Shown: positions 5,980 through 11,788 of the stretch, one piece after another
How positions within the stretch are numbered: the stretch's first letter is position 1
Layout of the letters: each line of letters starts with the position of its first letter
From: JBFLVQ01 sp040758525
GTDB taxonomy: Bacteria; Acidobacteriota; Blastocatellia; Chloracidobacteriales; JADJPF01
DNA length: 11,788 nucleotides
Reading direction: 5' to 3'
NCBI GenBank assembly: GCA_040758525.1
Contig: JBFLVQ010000260.1
Location: forward strand, 1 to 11,788
Made by a program: the position numbers and the translations under genes
Notes under the pieces: generated by a model
What the model was told of the DNA's origin: nothing
The model's input: only the letters and a program-made list of their open reading frames with translations
The model's database searches: none

Positions 5980-6632
5980 CGATTTCGCAAGGTTGACAAT
6001 TGAACACAAAACTCAAAGGGGATTTGGCAGAACAGGCAGCTATTCTTTAAGCTATGAAGCGTAGCTGGGGAGTTCTAAAACCCATTGGAGACCGGCTTCC
6101 TTATGATCTAGTCTTCTATGTGCAAGGAACTCTAATTAAAGTTCAAGTCAAATACGGCTGGCTTGATAAGCGGACGGGCAATTACGTTGCGGATAATCGT
6201 CGCACCAAGACGAACCGGCGTAAGATGATTCGGGATGTTTACACGCCAACAGATTTTGACTTTGCTTTAATCTACCTGGAAGATTTAGATCTTTTCTACA
6301 TTTTCCCTGTGAGGGTGTTTATTGGTTACGGCAGTGGTATACACCTTGTCGAAGCCAACAGGCGTCAGCGAAAACCGGTTTCCGCTGACTATCGCAACGC
6401 CTGGGAGTTAATCTTGCAATGGGCTGCGCGTGAAGAAATTCACGCGTGATAACCTGTCAAACTCGGGGAAGCCGCTAGCGGGGTAATCCCGAGCCAAGCC
6501 CGAATTGCTTTTTGGCAATTTGGGAAGGTGTAGAGACTTTAAGATAGGCACCCTAGCAGGTAAAGCTGAGGGTGAAGAGAAAGTCCAGACCACAAACTGA
6601 CAAATTCAGGCAGCGAAAGCTGTAGTGGTAAG
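5980..6632 (+). mobile_element. Group I self-splicing intron (653 nt) in tRNA-fMet, with homing endonuclease gene
   Basis: I could pair the ribozyme core by hand. P2: CGCGTGAA 6427-6434 with 6439-6446, closed by GAAA. P3: CCTGTC 6453-6458 with GATAGG 6543-6548. P4: CTCGGG 6462-6467 with CCCGAG 6488-6493. P5: around 6472-6481. P6: 10 bp, 6499-6508 with 6515-6524. P7: GACTTT 6535-6540 with AAAGTC 6580-6585. P8: CACCC 6549-6553 with GGGTG 6570-6574. P9: ACCAC 6589-6593 with GTGGT 6625-6629, enclosing a CTGA/TCAG hairpin and a CAGC-GAAA-GCTG hairpin. The last base is G6632, as expected for the terminal G. The core wording (GTGTAGAGAC, AGTCCAG) resembles small bacterial tRNA introns such as that of Azoarcus tRNA-Ile. 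From memory, Synechocystis PCC 6803 carries a similar-sized intron in tRNA-fMet. P1 is weak (GGCU with GGUU at 5991-5994) and not proven. Confidence 0.93.
6000..6449 (+). pseudogene. PD-(D/E)XK homing endonuclease of the I-Ssp6803I family, interrupted by TAA at codon 17
   Basis: Group I intron endonucleases of this family cut the intronless tRNA-fMet gene so that the intron is copied in. The frame starts at TTG 6000 with AAGG at 5989-5992, 7 nt upstream. It reads MNTKLKGDLAEQAAIL, then TAA at 6048-6050, then AMKRSWGVLKPIGDRLPYD and onward to TGA at 6447-6449, 149 positions counting the TAA. Counting from the TTG puts E11, D36, Q49 and K51 (VQVK) exactly where I recall the active-site residues of I-Ssp6803I. 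The TAA therefore separates Glu11 from the rest. An ATG two codons later (6054) could restart translation, but it has no Shine-Dalgarno and would yield 131 residues without Glu11. Either the gene is decaying, or it is read through or reinitiated. The last codons also form the P2 hairpin. Confidence 0.85.
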
Positions 6633-6685
6633 CATAACCCAAAGGTCGGTGGTTCAAATCCACCCCCCGCAACCAATCAAGTTTC

Positions 6686-6713
6686 AAAAGCAGGCCATTG
6701 AGCCTGCTTTTTT
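6686..6713 (+). terminator. Rho-independent terminator of the tRNA-fMet gene
   Basis: AAAAGCAGGC, the 6-nt loop CATTGA and GCCTGCTTTT form a 7-bp core stem (AGCAGGC/GCCTGCT) extended by A-U pairs. It runs into six Ts and begins 11 nt after the CCA end. It isolates the tRNA from the downstream CoA-ligase gene. Confidence 0.9.
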
Positions 6714-6768
6714 CTTTATAATAGCTTTTACATCGCTACAAAAATACCACCAGTTGTTTGAGAAAATA

Positions 6769-6774
6769 TATAAT
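6769..6774 (+). promoter_or_regulatory. Possible -10 box for the CoA-ligase gene
   Basis: TATAAT is a perfect -10 hexamer 38 bp upstream of the GTG start, after the tRNA terminator. No good -35 lies at the right distance, so the call is weak. A second -10-like TATACT lies at 6783-6788, with TTGAGA at 6758-6763 19 bp before it. Confidence 0.35.
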
Positions 6775-6811
6775 GCTAGCTCTATACTAAATTTTTAGGA
6801 GAGTAATAGAC

Positions 6812-8335
6812 GTGAATCTGGTTGAGTATGTTTTTAAAACCGTAAAAGCGCAGGATCTATGGGAAAAACCGGCTATCCTCTGTGAAAACGGTCAACTTAC
6901 CTATCAAGAATTATTAAATTCTCTAAAAAGACATGGCCGACTAGTGCAATCATTAGGCGTCAAAGCTGGTGAATGTGTTGCTATCGTAGCACAAGACTGT
7001 CGAGAATTTATTATCTCTTTTCTGGGAACAGTAGCAGTTGGCTCGGTGGTTGTGCCAATTAGCACCATGCTTAGTGCTACAGAGCTTGAATATATTCTTA
7101 ACCATTGTGCTGCTAAAGTGCTCATTCTTACTTATGACCAAGTAGAGAAGATACAGAATATAAAAAATAGGCTACCCAATTTAGAAACAATATTACTAAT
7201 AGATGGCAATTCTGATGGAATGAGAAGCTACCACACCGCTCTCTCAGAGGTAGAGGAGGGAGAAATTAAAGCAGTTGAAGATACTGCGCTAGCCTTTATC
7301 CTATACACATCGGGAAGTACTGGACAGCCCAAAGGGGCGATGCATATACATCGTAATCTGCCTTATACGGTGGAGACCTATTGTAAGCAGGTGCTACAAG
7401 TAAGTCCGCTAGATAGATTGTTCTCGTCTTCGAGACTCTTCTTTGCTTATGGACTTGGCAATAGTCTCTCTTTCCCACTCAGCTCTGCTGCTACTGTAAT
7501 TCTATGCCAACAAAGACCTACTCCAGCGCTTATAGTTGATCTTATCAAGAAATATCGTCCTACAATCTTTTTTGCTGTACCGGCAGTCTACCGGGCATTG
7601 ATCGAGTATGCTAATCAAACAGAGAGTCTTGATACAACATCCATTAGATTATGTATCTCAGCCGGTGAGAAGTTACCAGAACGTATCTTTTATGAATGGC
7701 AGCAGCTCACAGAATTAGATATTTTGGATGGTATAGGCTCAACGGAAATGCTGCAGATGTTTATCTCCAATCGTAAAGCGCAGATTAAACCCGGTAGTAG
7801 TGGATTAGTTGTGCCAGGTTATCAAGCCAAGATAGTGGATCCAGAGGGAAATGAAGTGCTCGGACCTGGTAGTGGTAATCTACTAATTAAAGGTTTAAGC
7901 GCCAGTCCTGGTTATTGGCAAAATCCTGCCAAGACTGCTAGCACTATGCTGGGAGAATGGATGTTTACAGGCGATATCTACTATCGTGACGAGAATGAAT
8001 ACTATTGGTTTAGTGGCCGTAGTGATGATATGTTCAAGGTCAAAGGGCTATGGGTCTCTCCTGTTGAAGTAGAAGATGTCTTGTTATCTTATCCGGATAT
8101 TTTGGAGGTTGCCGTCGTTCCAGAAAAAGATCCTGATGGGATGAATAGAATAGCAGCATATCTAGTGCTTAAATCCAAGCAGCCACCCGAAGATAATTTT
8201 GTCGAGAAATTAAAGGCACATCTAAGCACGATGCTGCCCGTATACAAGTTTCCTACAGAGATCTATTTTATTGATCAATTGCCACGTACTGCGACCGGCA
8301 AGATACAGCGGTTTAAGCTAAAAGATAAGGCGTGA
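6812..8335 (+). CDS. Benzoate-CoA ligase family acyl-CoA synthetase (AMP-forming)
   Basis: This 507-residue ANL-superfamily enzyme is expected to activate a carboxylate with ATP and CoA in the cytoplasm. The N-domain carries the P-loop YTSGSTGQPKG (165-175), DGIGSTEM (306-313), TGD (386-388) and SGRSDDMFKV (401-410). The C-domain carries the catalytic Lys497 in RTATGKIQR. SRLFFAYGLGNSLSFP (207-222) is typical of the benzoate/4-hydroxybenzoate-CoA ligase family, and the length is near that family's usual 510-530. An aromatic acid is therefore the likely substrate, but no other aromatic-degradation gene is nearby and specificity is unproven. Translation starts at GTG 6812; AGGAG lies 10 nt upstream. 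It ends one base before the convergent ankyrin gene. Confidence 0.88.
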   Translation: MNLVEYVFKTVKAQDLWEKPAILCENGQLTYQELLNSLKRHGRLVQSLGVKAGECVAIVAQDCREFIISFLGTVAVGSVVVPISTMLSATELEYILNHCAAKVLILTYDQVEKIQNIKNRLPNLETILLIDGNSDGMRSYHTALSEVEEGEIKAVEDTALAFILYTSGSTGQPKGAMHIHRNLPYTVETYCKQVLQVSPLDRLFSSSRLFFAYGLGNSLSFPLSSAATVILCQQRPTPALIVDLIKKYRPTIFFAVPAVYRALIEYANQTESLDTTSIRLCISAGEKLPERIFYEWQQLTELDILDGIGSTEMLQMFISNRKAQIKPGSSGLVVPGYQAKIVDPEGNEVLGPGSGNLLIKGLSASPGYWQNPAKTASTMLGEWMFTGDIYYRDENEYYWFSGRSDDMFKVKGLWVSPVEVEDVLLSYPDILEVAVVPEKDPDGMNRIAAYLVLKSKQPPEDNFVEKLKAHLSTMLPVYKFPTEIYFIDQLPRTATGKIQRFKLKDKA

Positions 8336-8336
8336 T

Positions 8337-9818
8337 TTATTCAATAGCGCCAGCCTCTTGTAACAATAAGAGAATACCCATATTAGACTTCTCTTTGGCA
8401 TAGTCCCAGGCAGTCTTGGCATCATCATCTCTAATATTTACATCTGCATCTGCTTCGATCAGTAATCTGATAATGCTACTATGACCATTACGTGTGGCAA
8501 GTATTAGTGCCGTTCTACCATCATCATCGCGTATGTTTACCTGTGCACCAAATCTGAGCAAGACTTGTAGAATGGCAGCCTGGTCATTCTGTGCTGCTAA
8601 CATAAGAGCAGTTTTACCATTATCTGCTCTAACATTTGGATCAGTACCTACTTCGAGTAGATATGGCACAACGTTATAGTGATCATTTTGAACTGCAAGT
8701 ATCAAGGCAGTCCTGCCATTATCATCACGTATATTAACATCTGCGCCAAAACCACCTCCTAGCAGTGTATCAACCATATTAAAGTAGCCTTTTTCTGCTG
8801 CCAGCATTAGCGCAGTTTTGCCATCATTTTCCTTCTCATTTACCAGTGCGCCAAAACTAAGTAGAAGTTTGGCAGTATCTACCTGGTTTTGCCGAGCAGC
8901 ATGCATTAAGGCAGTAAGGCCTTTATCGTCTTTGGAAAGAATATTGGCACCAAAGTCAAGAAGGAGTTGAGTGGTTGCTAGGCGACCTTTTTCCACAGCG
9001 ATTATTAATGCATTTTTACCCTCTATGTCTGCGATATTGATGTTTGTGCCAGCAAGAAGCAATTCCTTAGCAGTTTCCGTACGACCAAGTACCGCTGTGA
9101 GCATTAATGCAGTTTTGCCATTATCATCCTTGGCATCAACATCTGTTCCCCGCGCTGCTTCAATTAATGTTTTGACCGTGCTAGTATGGCCAGGTAGCGC
9201 AGCATACATCAATGCTGTCTTACCACTTTCATCTCTCAAGGTTGGATTTGCACCAGCCTCAAGGAGTGCTTTTATAGCATCTACTCGTCCTCGTCTGGCA
9301 GCAAAAAATAGTGCGCTTCTACCAGAATCGTCCTCGGCATTAATATTAGCCCCCAAGCTCAGTAGTAATTTCAATGTATCAGTATAACCTTCATCAGCAG
9401 CATACATTAGTGCTGTCTTACCATCATCATCGATATCATTGATCTCTAGGCTGGCAGCAAGAAGTCTCTTCACTATATCGATTAGGCCATACTTAGCAGC
9501 CAGCATCAACTTGGAACGTCCGCCCCTGTCTTTCACATATAGGTCTGGGTTTGAGGTAGTCTCTTTTGATAAGCTGGCAGTGGTGTTGTCTGTGGCTGGG
9601 ACTCCCTCGGGGCCAGGCAATTCTGTGACTGTGATGCTCTTGGCGGCAGGCAATTCTGTAACTGTGGTTCCCTTGTGGGCAGGCAATTCTGTCGCGGGGA
9701 CTCGATTGGCACCAGGCGATTTACCTACTCCTTGACAGCTTACCTTGGTTTGGTAAATATCAACAAAAAACACCATTACCACGAAGATCAACATAGCAAG
9801 AGAGCCTATATATTTCAT
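8337..9818 (-). CDS. Exported or membrane-anchored ankyrin-repeat protein (about 12 repeats)
   Basis: This 493-residue protein begins with a hydrophobic segment (about 4-20, IGSLAMLIFVVMVFFV) that acts as signal peptide or anchor. VSC at 26-28 is not a convincing lipobox. Residues about 40-78 hold an 11-residue tandem repeat built on TELPA, then a short Ser/Thr linker. From about 98 to the end I count 12 ankyrin units of about 33 residues, most with the signature D-D-N/D-G-K/R-T-A-L-M/I-L-A-A. The last unit is a shortened cap ending AGAIE. Ankyrin arrays mediate protein binding, and no catalytic domain is present. Because of the N-terminal segment, the array should lie outside the cytoplasmic membrane. 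GGGAA lies before ATG 9818-9816 as a weak ribosome binding site. The partner is unknown; the divergent neighbour is also exported. Confidence 0.9.
   Translation of the reverse strand: MKYIGSLAMLIFVVMVFFVDIYQTKVSCQGVGKSPGANRVPATELPAHKGTTVTELPAAKSITVTELPGPEGVPATDNTTASLSKETTSNPDLYVKDRGGRSKLMLAAKYGLIDIVKRLLAASLEINDIDDDGKTALMYAADEGYTDTLKLLLSLGANINAEDDSGRSALFFAARRGRVDAIKALLEAGANPTLRDESGKTALMYAALPGHTSTVKTLIEAARGTDVDAKDDNGKTALMLTAVLGRTETAKELLLAGTNINIADIEGKNALIIAVEKGRLATTQLLLDFGANILSKDDKGLTALMHAARQNQVDTAKLLLSFGALVNEKENDGKTALMLAAEKGYFNMVDTLLGGGFGADVNIRDDNGRTALILAVQNDHYNVVPYLLEVGTDPNVRADNGKTALMLAAQNDQAAILQVLLRFGAQVNIRDDDGRTALILATRNGHSSIIRLLIEADADVNIRDDDAKTAWDYAKEKSNMGILLLLQEAGAIE
9614..9712. repeat. Three-copy 33-bp tandem repeat inside the ankyrin gene
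   Basis: The core CAGGCAATTCTGT recurs at 9614, 9647 and 9680, a period of exactly 33 bp, with decreasing similarity between cores. It encodes the 11-residue TELPA-type repeats between the membrane segment and the ankyrin array, so copy changes stay in frame. Confidence 0.75.
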
Positions 9819-10006
9819 AGTATTCCCATAAAAATGTTGCTTAAAAGTGAAATTATGCAGTTCAACCCAAAGCTCTTTAACGCGACACTATGGACTTTGT
9901 TTCAAATTATTATTAATGCCCAGAATAGAATCACATAAGAATTTCTGTGTTCTCTCTAGTCTAGGTGGTAAAATAATCCTTCAAATTTACCGTGGGAGAA
10001 AGGCTG
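9819..10006. other. Divergent intergenic region, no confident promoter
   Basis: These 188 bp separate two divergent genes for exported proteins (ankyrin array, left; deacetylase-caspase, right) and should hold both promoters. It is AT-rich. I found -10-like hexamers (TAGAAT at 9926-9931) and a -35-like TTGTTT (9897-9902), but not at a standard spacing. GGGAG at 9994-9998 is the likely ribosome binding site of the right-hand gene. Confidence 0.4.
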
Positions 10007-11788
10007 ATGAAAAAGACTTACCCTACTGTTATCTCGATCTACACCAGTGTGACCATTCTATTTCTCTTTAGCTTTCTATCTCAATCAGTGCCAGCTAAGC
10101 AGAATCAACTTAAGGTAGGCTCACAAAAGACCATTTCTACCAGTTTTCCTTCTACACAAACCGAGCTGAAGACCAGCTTGGAGAAGATTCTCAATATTTA
10201 TCGAAAGATCATCGTTCTTTTTGACGATGAAGCTTCGTTAAGCACCCAAGAACGTGATCGCTGTGTAGATGCTGGGCGCAAGCTCTATTATGAGAAACAG
10301 GAATTGCTTGACGAGATCGCGCAAAGTCTGAATGGTGAGTTGCGCAAAGCGCTCGCTACTCGCTTCAAGGAGAAGACAACCAATGTGGAAGGATTCATCG
10401 ATTATGTTATTAACAGCCCAACTCTACGCGATGCTGACCGCCTAGCATTTCTCGATCTAGCAGATGAACTGCTCACTACTGTACAAGAGTCACGCGTTAC
10501 TAACGCGAAAAAGTCAGCGTTACAAAATAGTCTACAAAAATTTAATGATGAGCTTAAATCGATTCAAGACGTCTATCGAGAAGAGATGGCACGAATTTTT
10601 TCTCGTTTTAATACTCGTGGTCAACAGCAACAGCGAGAGAAATGGCAGCAATACGTTCTATTTTTGAAGAGCTTTCTAAAACGTGAACAGATCTTGGCCG
10701 AATATGGCACAGATAGTTCGCAAGAACAGGGAGAAAACCTACGCGGTGCGCGACGTGATACTAAAAGTGAGATCTATGGCTATGACTTGCCTGCCCATAG
10801 CATTGTATTAACTTTTGATGATGGTCCACATCGCCGTTATACCGACGAAATACTGGCAATCTTAAAGAAGTTTGGTGCAAAGGCATTCTTCTTCAATGTA
10901 GGAAAGAATTTGGGAGATGTTAACGACAAGAATATTAAACTTTTACCTACTGCGGCTATCTCGAAGAGGGCGGCAGAATCTGGACATATATTGGCTAACC
11001 ATAGCTACTCACATCCCAATTTGACTAAACTAGCAAGCACAGAAAGAGACCGAGAGATCACCAAAACTAATCAACTCTTAGAAAAGATTGCAGGAACAAA
11101 ACCGATTCTCTTTCGCCCTCCCTATGGAGCAAAGAATAACGATATGGTTAAGGAGATTGAAGCTCAAGGAATGCGTATGGTGTTATGGAATATAGATTCG
11201 CTTGACTGGGCAGATCCTATTCCTGAATCGATTGCACAACGCGTAATACACCAGCTTAATGAGAATAAGAAAGGGATTCTGCTCTTGCATGATATACACA
11301 AACAGAGTGTCGCAGCGCTGCCGCGAATCCTCGAAGAACTTGTTAAAGAGGACTACACTTTTTTAATTCTCACAAATGGAGAGATGGTTGCAGCCAATTC
11401 TGCTCGTAGCAATACCAATACCAAGGATGCCGTCCAAGCAACTTCAGAAAGTGCTAACAAGAACTATTATCGCGACAGTTGGGCAGTAGTTATTGGTATC
11501 AATGATTATAAAAATTGGCCCAAGCTACGTTATTGCGTTAATGATGCTAATTCCATTGAGGAGCTGTTGCTTAATAAGCTTGGATTCAAAAAGAATAATA
11601 TCATCAAATTGCTGAATGCAGAGGCTACCCGCGAGCGGATCATTAACGCATTAGATCAACTTGCTGACACCGGTAAGATCAGCAAAGAGGATCGAGTCTT
11701 TGTCTTCTTTGCTGGTCATGGAGCAACAAGGAAATTGCCATCGGGAAAAGAGCTAGGTTACATTGTCCCAGTGGATGCGGATATAGAT
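10007..11788 (+). CDS. Exported polysaccharide deacetylase (NodB)-caspase (C14) fusion, cut by window end
   Basis: I translated 594 codons from ATG 10007 with no stop before the edge. Residues 1-30 form a signal peptide (hydrophobic core about 9-24, possible cleavage after VPA). Residues about 45-235 are helical and charged, perhaps coiled coil, with no known motif. A NodB homology domain follows with all five motifs: TFDDGP (269-274), NHSYSHP (331-337, His-x3-His metal site), RPPYG (370-374), WNIDSLDW (394-401) and LLHDIH (426-431). Such enzymes remove acetyl groups from GlcNAc or MurNAc in cell-wall or other polysaccharides. After a linker, a caspase-like domain begins at WAVVIGINDY (492-501), contains CVNDA, and has the catalytic-His motif FAGHGA (568-573, His571). 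The catalytic Cys should lie beyond the window. GGGAG is 8 nt before the ATG. Joining these two activities on one exported chain is unusual. Confidence 0.9.
   Translation, partial: MKKTYPTVISIYTSVTILFLFSFLSQSVPAKQNQLKVGSQKTISTSFPSTQTELKTSLEKILNIYRKIIVLFDDEASLSTQERDRCVDAGRKLYYEKQELLDEIAQSLNGELRKALATRFKEKTTNVEGFIDYVINSPTLRDADRLAFLDLADELLTTVQESRVTNAKKSALQNSLQKFNDELKSIQDVYREEMARIFSRFNTRGQQQQREKWQQYVLFLKSFLKREQILAEYGTDSSQEQGENLRGARRDTKSEIYGYDLPAHSIVLTFDDGPHRRYTDEILAILKKFGAKAFFFNVGKNLGDVNDKNIKLLPTAAISKRAAESGHILANHSYSHPNLTKLASTERDREITKTNQLLEKIAGTKPILFRPPYGAKNNDMVKEIEAQGMRMVLWNIDSLDWADPIPESIAQRVIHQLNENKKGILLLHDIHKQSVAALPRILEELVKEDYTFLILTNGEMVAANSARSNTNTKDAVQATSESANKNYYRDSWAVVIGINDYKNWPKLRYCVNDANSIEELLLNKLGFKKNNIIKLLNAEATRERIINALDQLADTGKISKEDRVFVFFAGHGATRKLPSGKELGYIVPVDADID

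Larger units (their letters stand above)
5946..6675 (+). tRNA. Initiator tRNA-fMet (anticodon CAT), interrupted by a group I intron
   Basis: The 5' exon is 5946-5979 and the 3' exon 6633-6675. Joined, they give a standard 77-nt tRNA with encoded CCA. The acceptor stem pairs G2-G7 with C66-C71. Position 1 is C facing A72, the unpaired end that marks bacterial initiator tRNAs. The D arm is GAGC/GCTC. The anticodon stem is TTGGG/CCCAA and contains the three G-C pairs of initiators, with loop CTCATAA. The T arm is GGTGG-TTCAAAT-CCACC. The intron interrupts the anticodon loop between U33 and C34, if group I rules are applied: the 5' exon ends in U and the intron ends in G. A cut one base later would restore the same sequence but break those rules. 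The gene has its own promoter and terminator. Confidence 0.95.

Noticed and set aside
5821..6009. A 62-codon minus-strand open frame
   Set aside because: It overlaps the tRNA promoter, the 5' exon and the intron start, has no ribosome binding site, and its protein is low in recognisable content.
6054..6449. Intact 131-residue endonuclease starting at ATG 6054
   Set aside because: Upstream in-frame sequence from TTG 6000 encodes the conserved family N-terminus with Glu11 and has a ribosome binding site, while 6054 has none. The shorter form is at best a restart product.
6408..6593. A 61-codon minus-strand open frame
   Set aside because: It lies antisense to the ribozyme core, whose helices explain the sequence conservation and composition.
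8337..9818. CRISPR-like repetition at DNA level
   Set aside because: The roughly 99-bp periodicity comes from ankyrin codons with no constant repeat and no unique spacers.
9675..9938. An 87-codon plus-strand open frame over the ankyrin gene start
   Set aside because: It is a shadow of the opposite-strand gene and continues into intergenic DNA without a ribosome binding site or motif.

Overview
The window (11,788 bp) looks like a bacterial chromosome of moderate GC content, judged by eye. It carries eukaryote-like signalling parts (a Ser/Thr kinase, an FHA protein, a long ankyrin-repeat protein and a caspase-fold domain) next to ordinary metabolic enzymes. That mix suits Acidobacteriota (class Blastocatellia or relatives) or lineages on the cyanobacterial/Vampirovibrionia side. 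The tRNA here encodes its own CCA end, which argues mildly against a typical cyanobacterium. The host assignment is inference only.

Left part, minus strand, read right to left: a small membrane protein (3617-3228), a tail-anchored Ser/Thr kinase (3032-1863), an FHA-domain protein (1803-763) and an aldose-1-epimerase-like enzyme that runs off the left edge (727-1). Gaps are 35-195 bp and the last three probably form one operon. The FHA protein is a natural phosphothreonine reader for the kinase. Divergent on the plus strand lie a membrane-anchored protein with a strict Trp-heptad repeat (3789-4088) and a secreted proline-rich protein (4162-4725). A SIS-domain phosphosugar isomerase/deaminase converges on them (5766-4735).

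Middle part, the most striking locus: an initiator tRNA gene, tRNA-fMet(CAT), at 5946-6675 is split in its anticodon loop by a 653-nt group I intron (5980-6632). The tRNA is preceded by a near-consensus sigma-70 promoter and followed by a Rho-independent terminator. The intron keeps recognisable P2 to P9 ribozyme helices. It carries a PD-(D/E)XK homing endonuclease gene of the I-Ssp6803I type, and that gene has an in-frame TAA at codon 17, which separates the catalytic Glu11 from Asp36/Gln49/Lys51. The ribozyme looks intact while the endonuclease looks broken or unusually expressed.

Right part: a benzoate-CoA-ligase-family enzyme (6812-8335, plus) converges with a 1-nt gap on a membrane-anchored or secreted ankyrin-repeat protein (9818-8337, minus). 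Divergent from the ankyrin gene, a large exported protein (10007 to the right edge) joins a NodB-type polysaccharide deacetylase domain to a caspase (C14) domain. It is cut by the window end before the expected catalytic Cys.

Best leads, in order: the intron-split tRNA-fMet with the interrupted homing endonuclease, the deacetylase-caspase fusion, and the Trp-heptad membrane protein.
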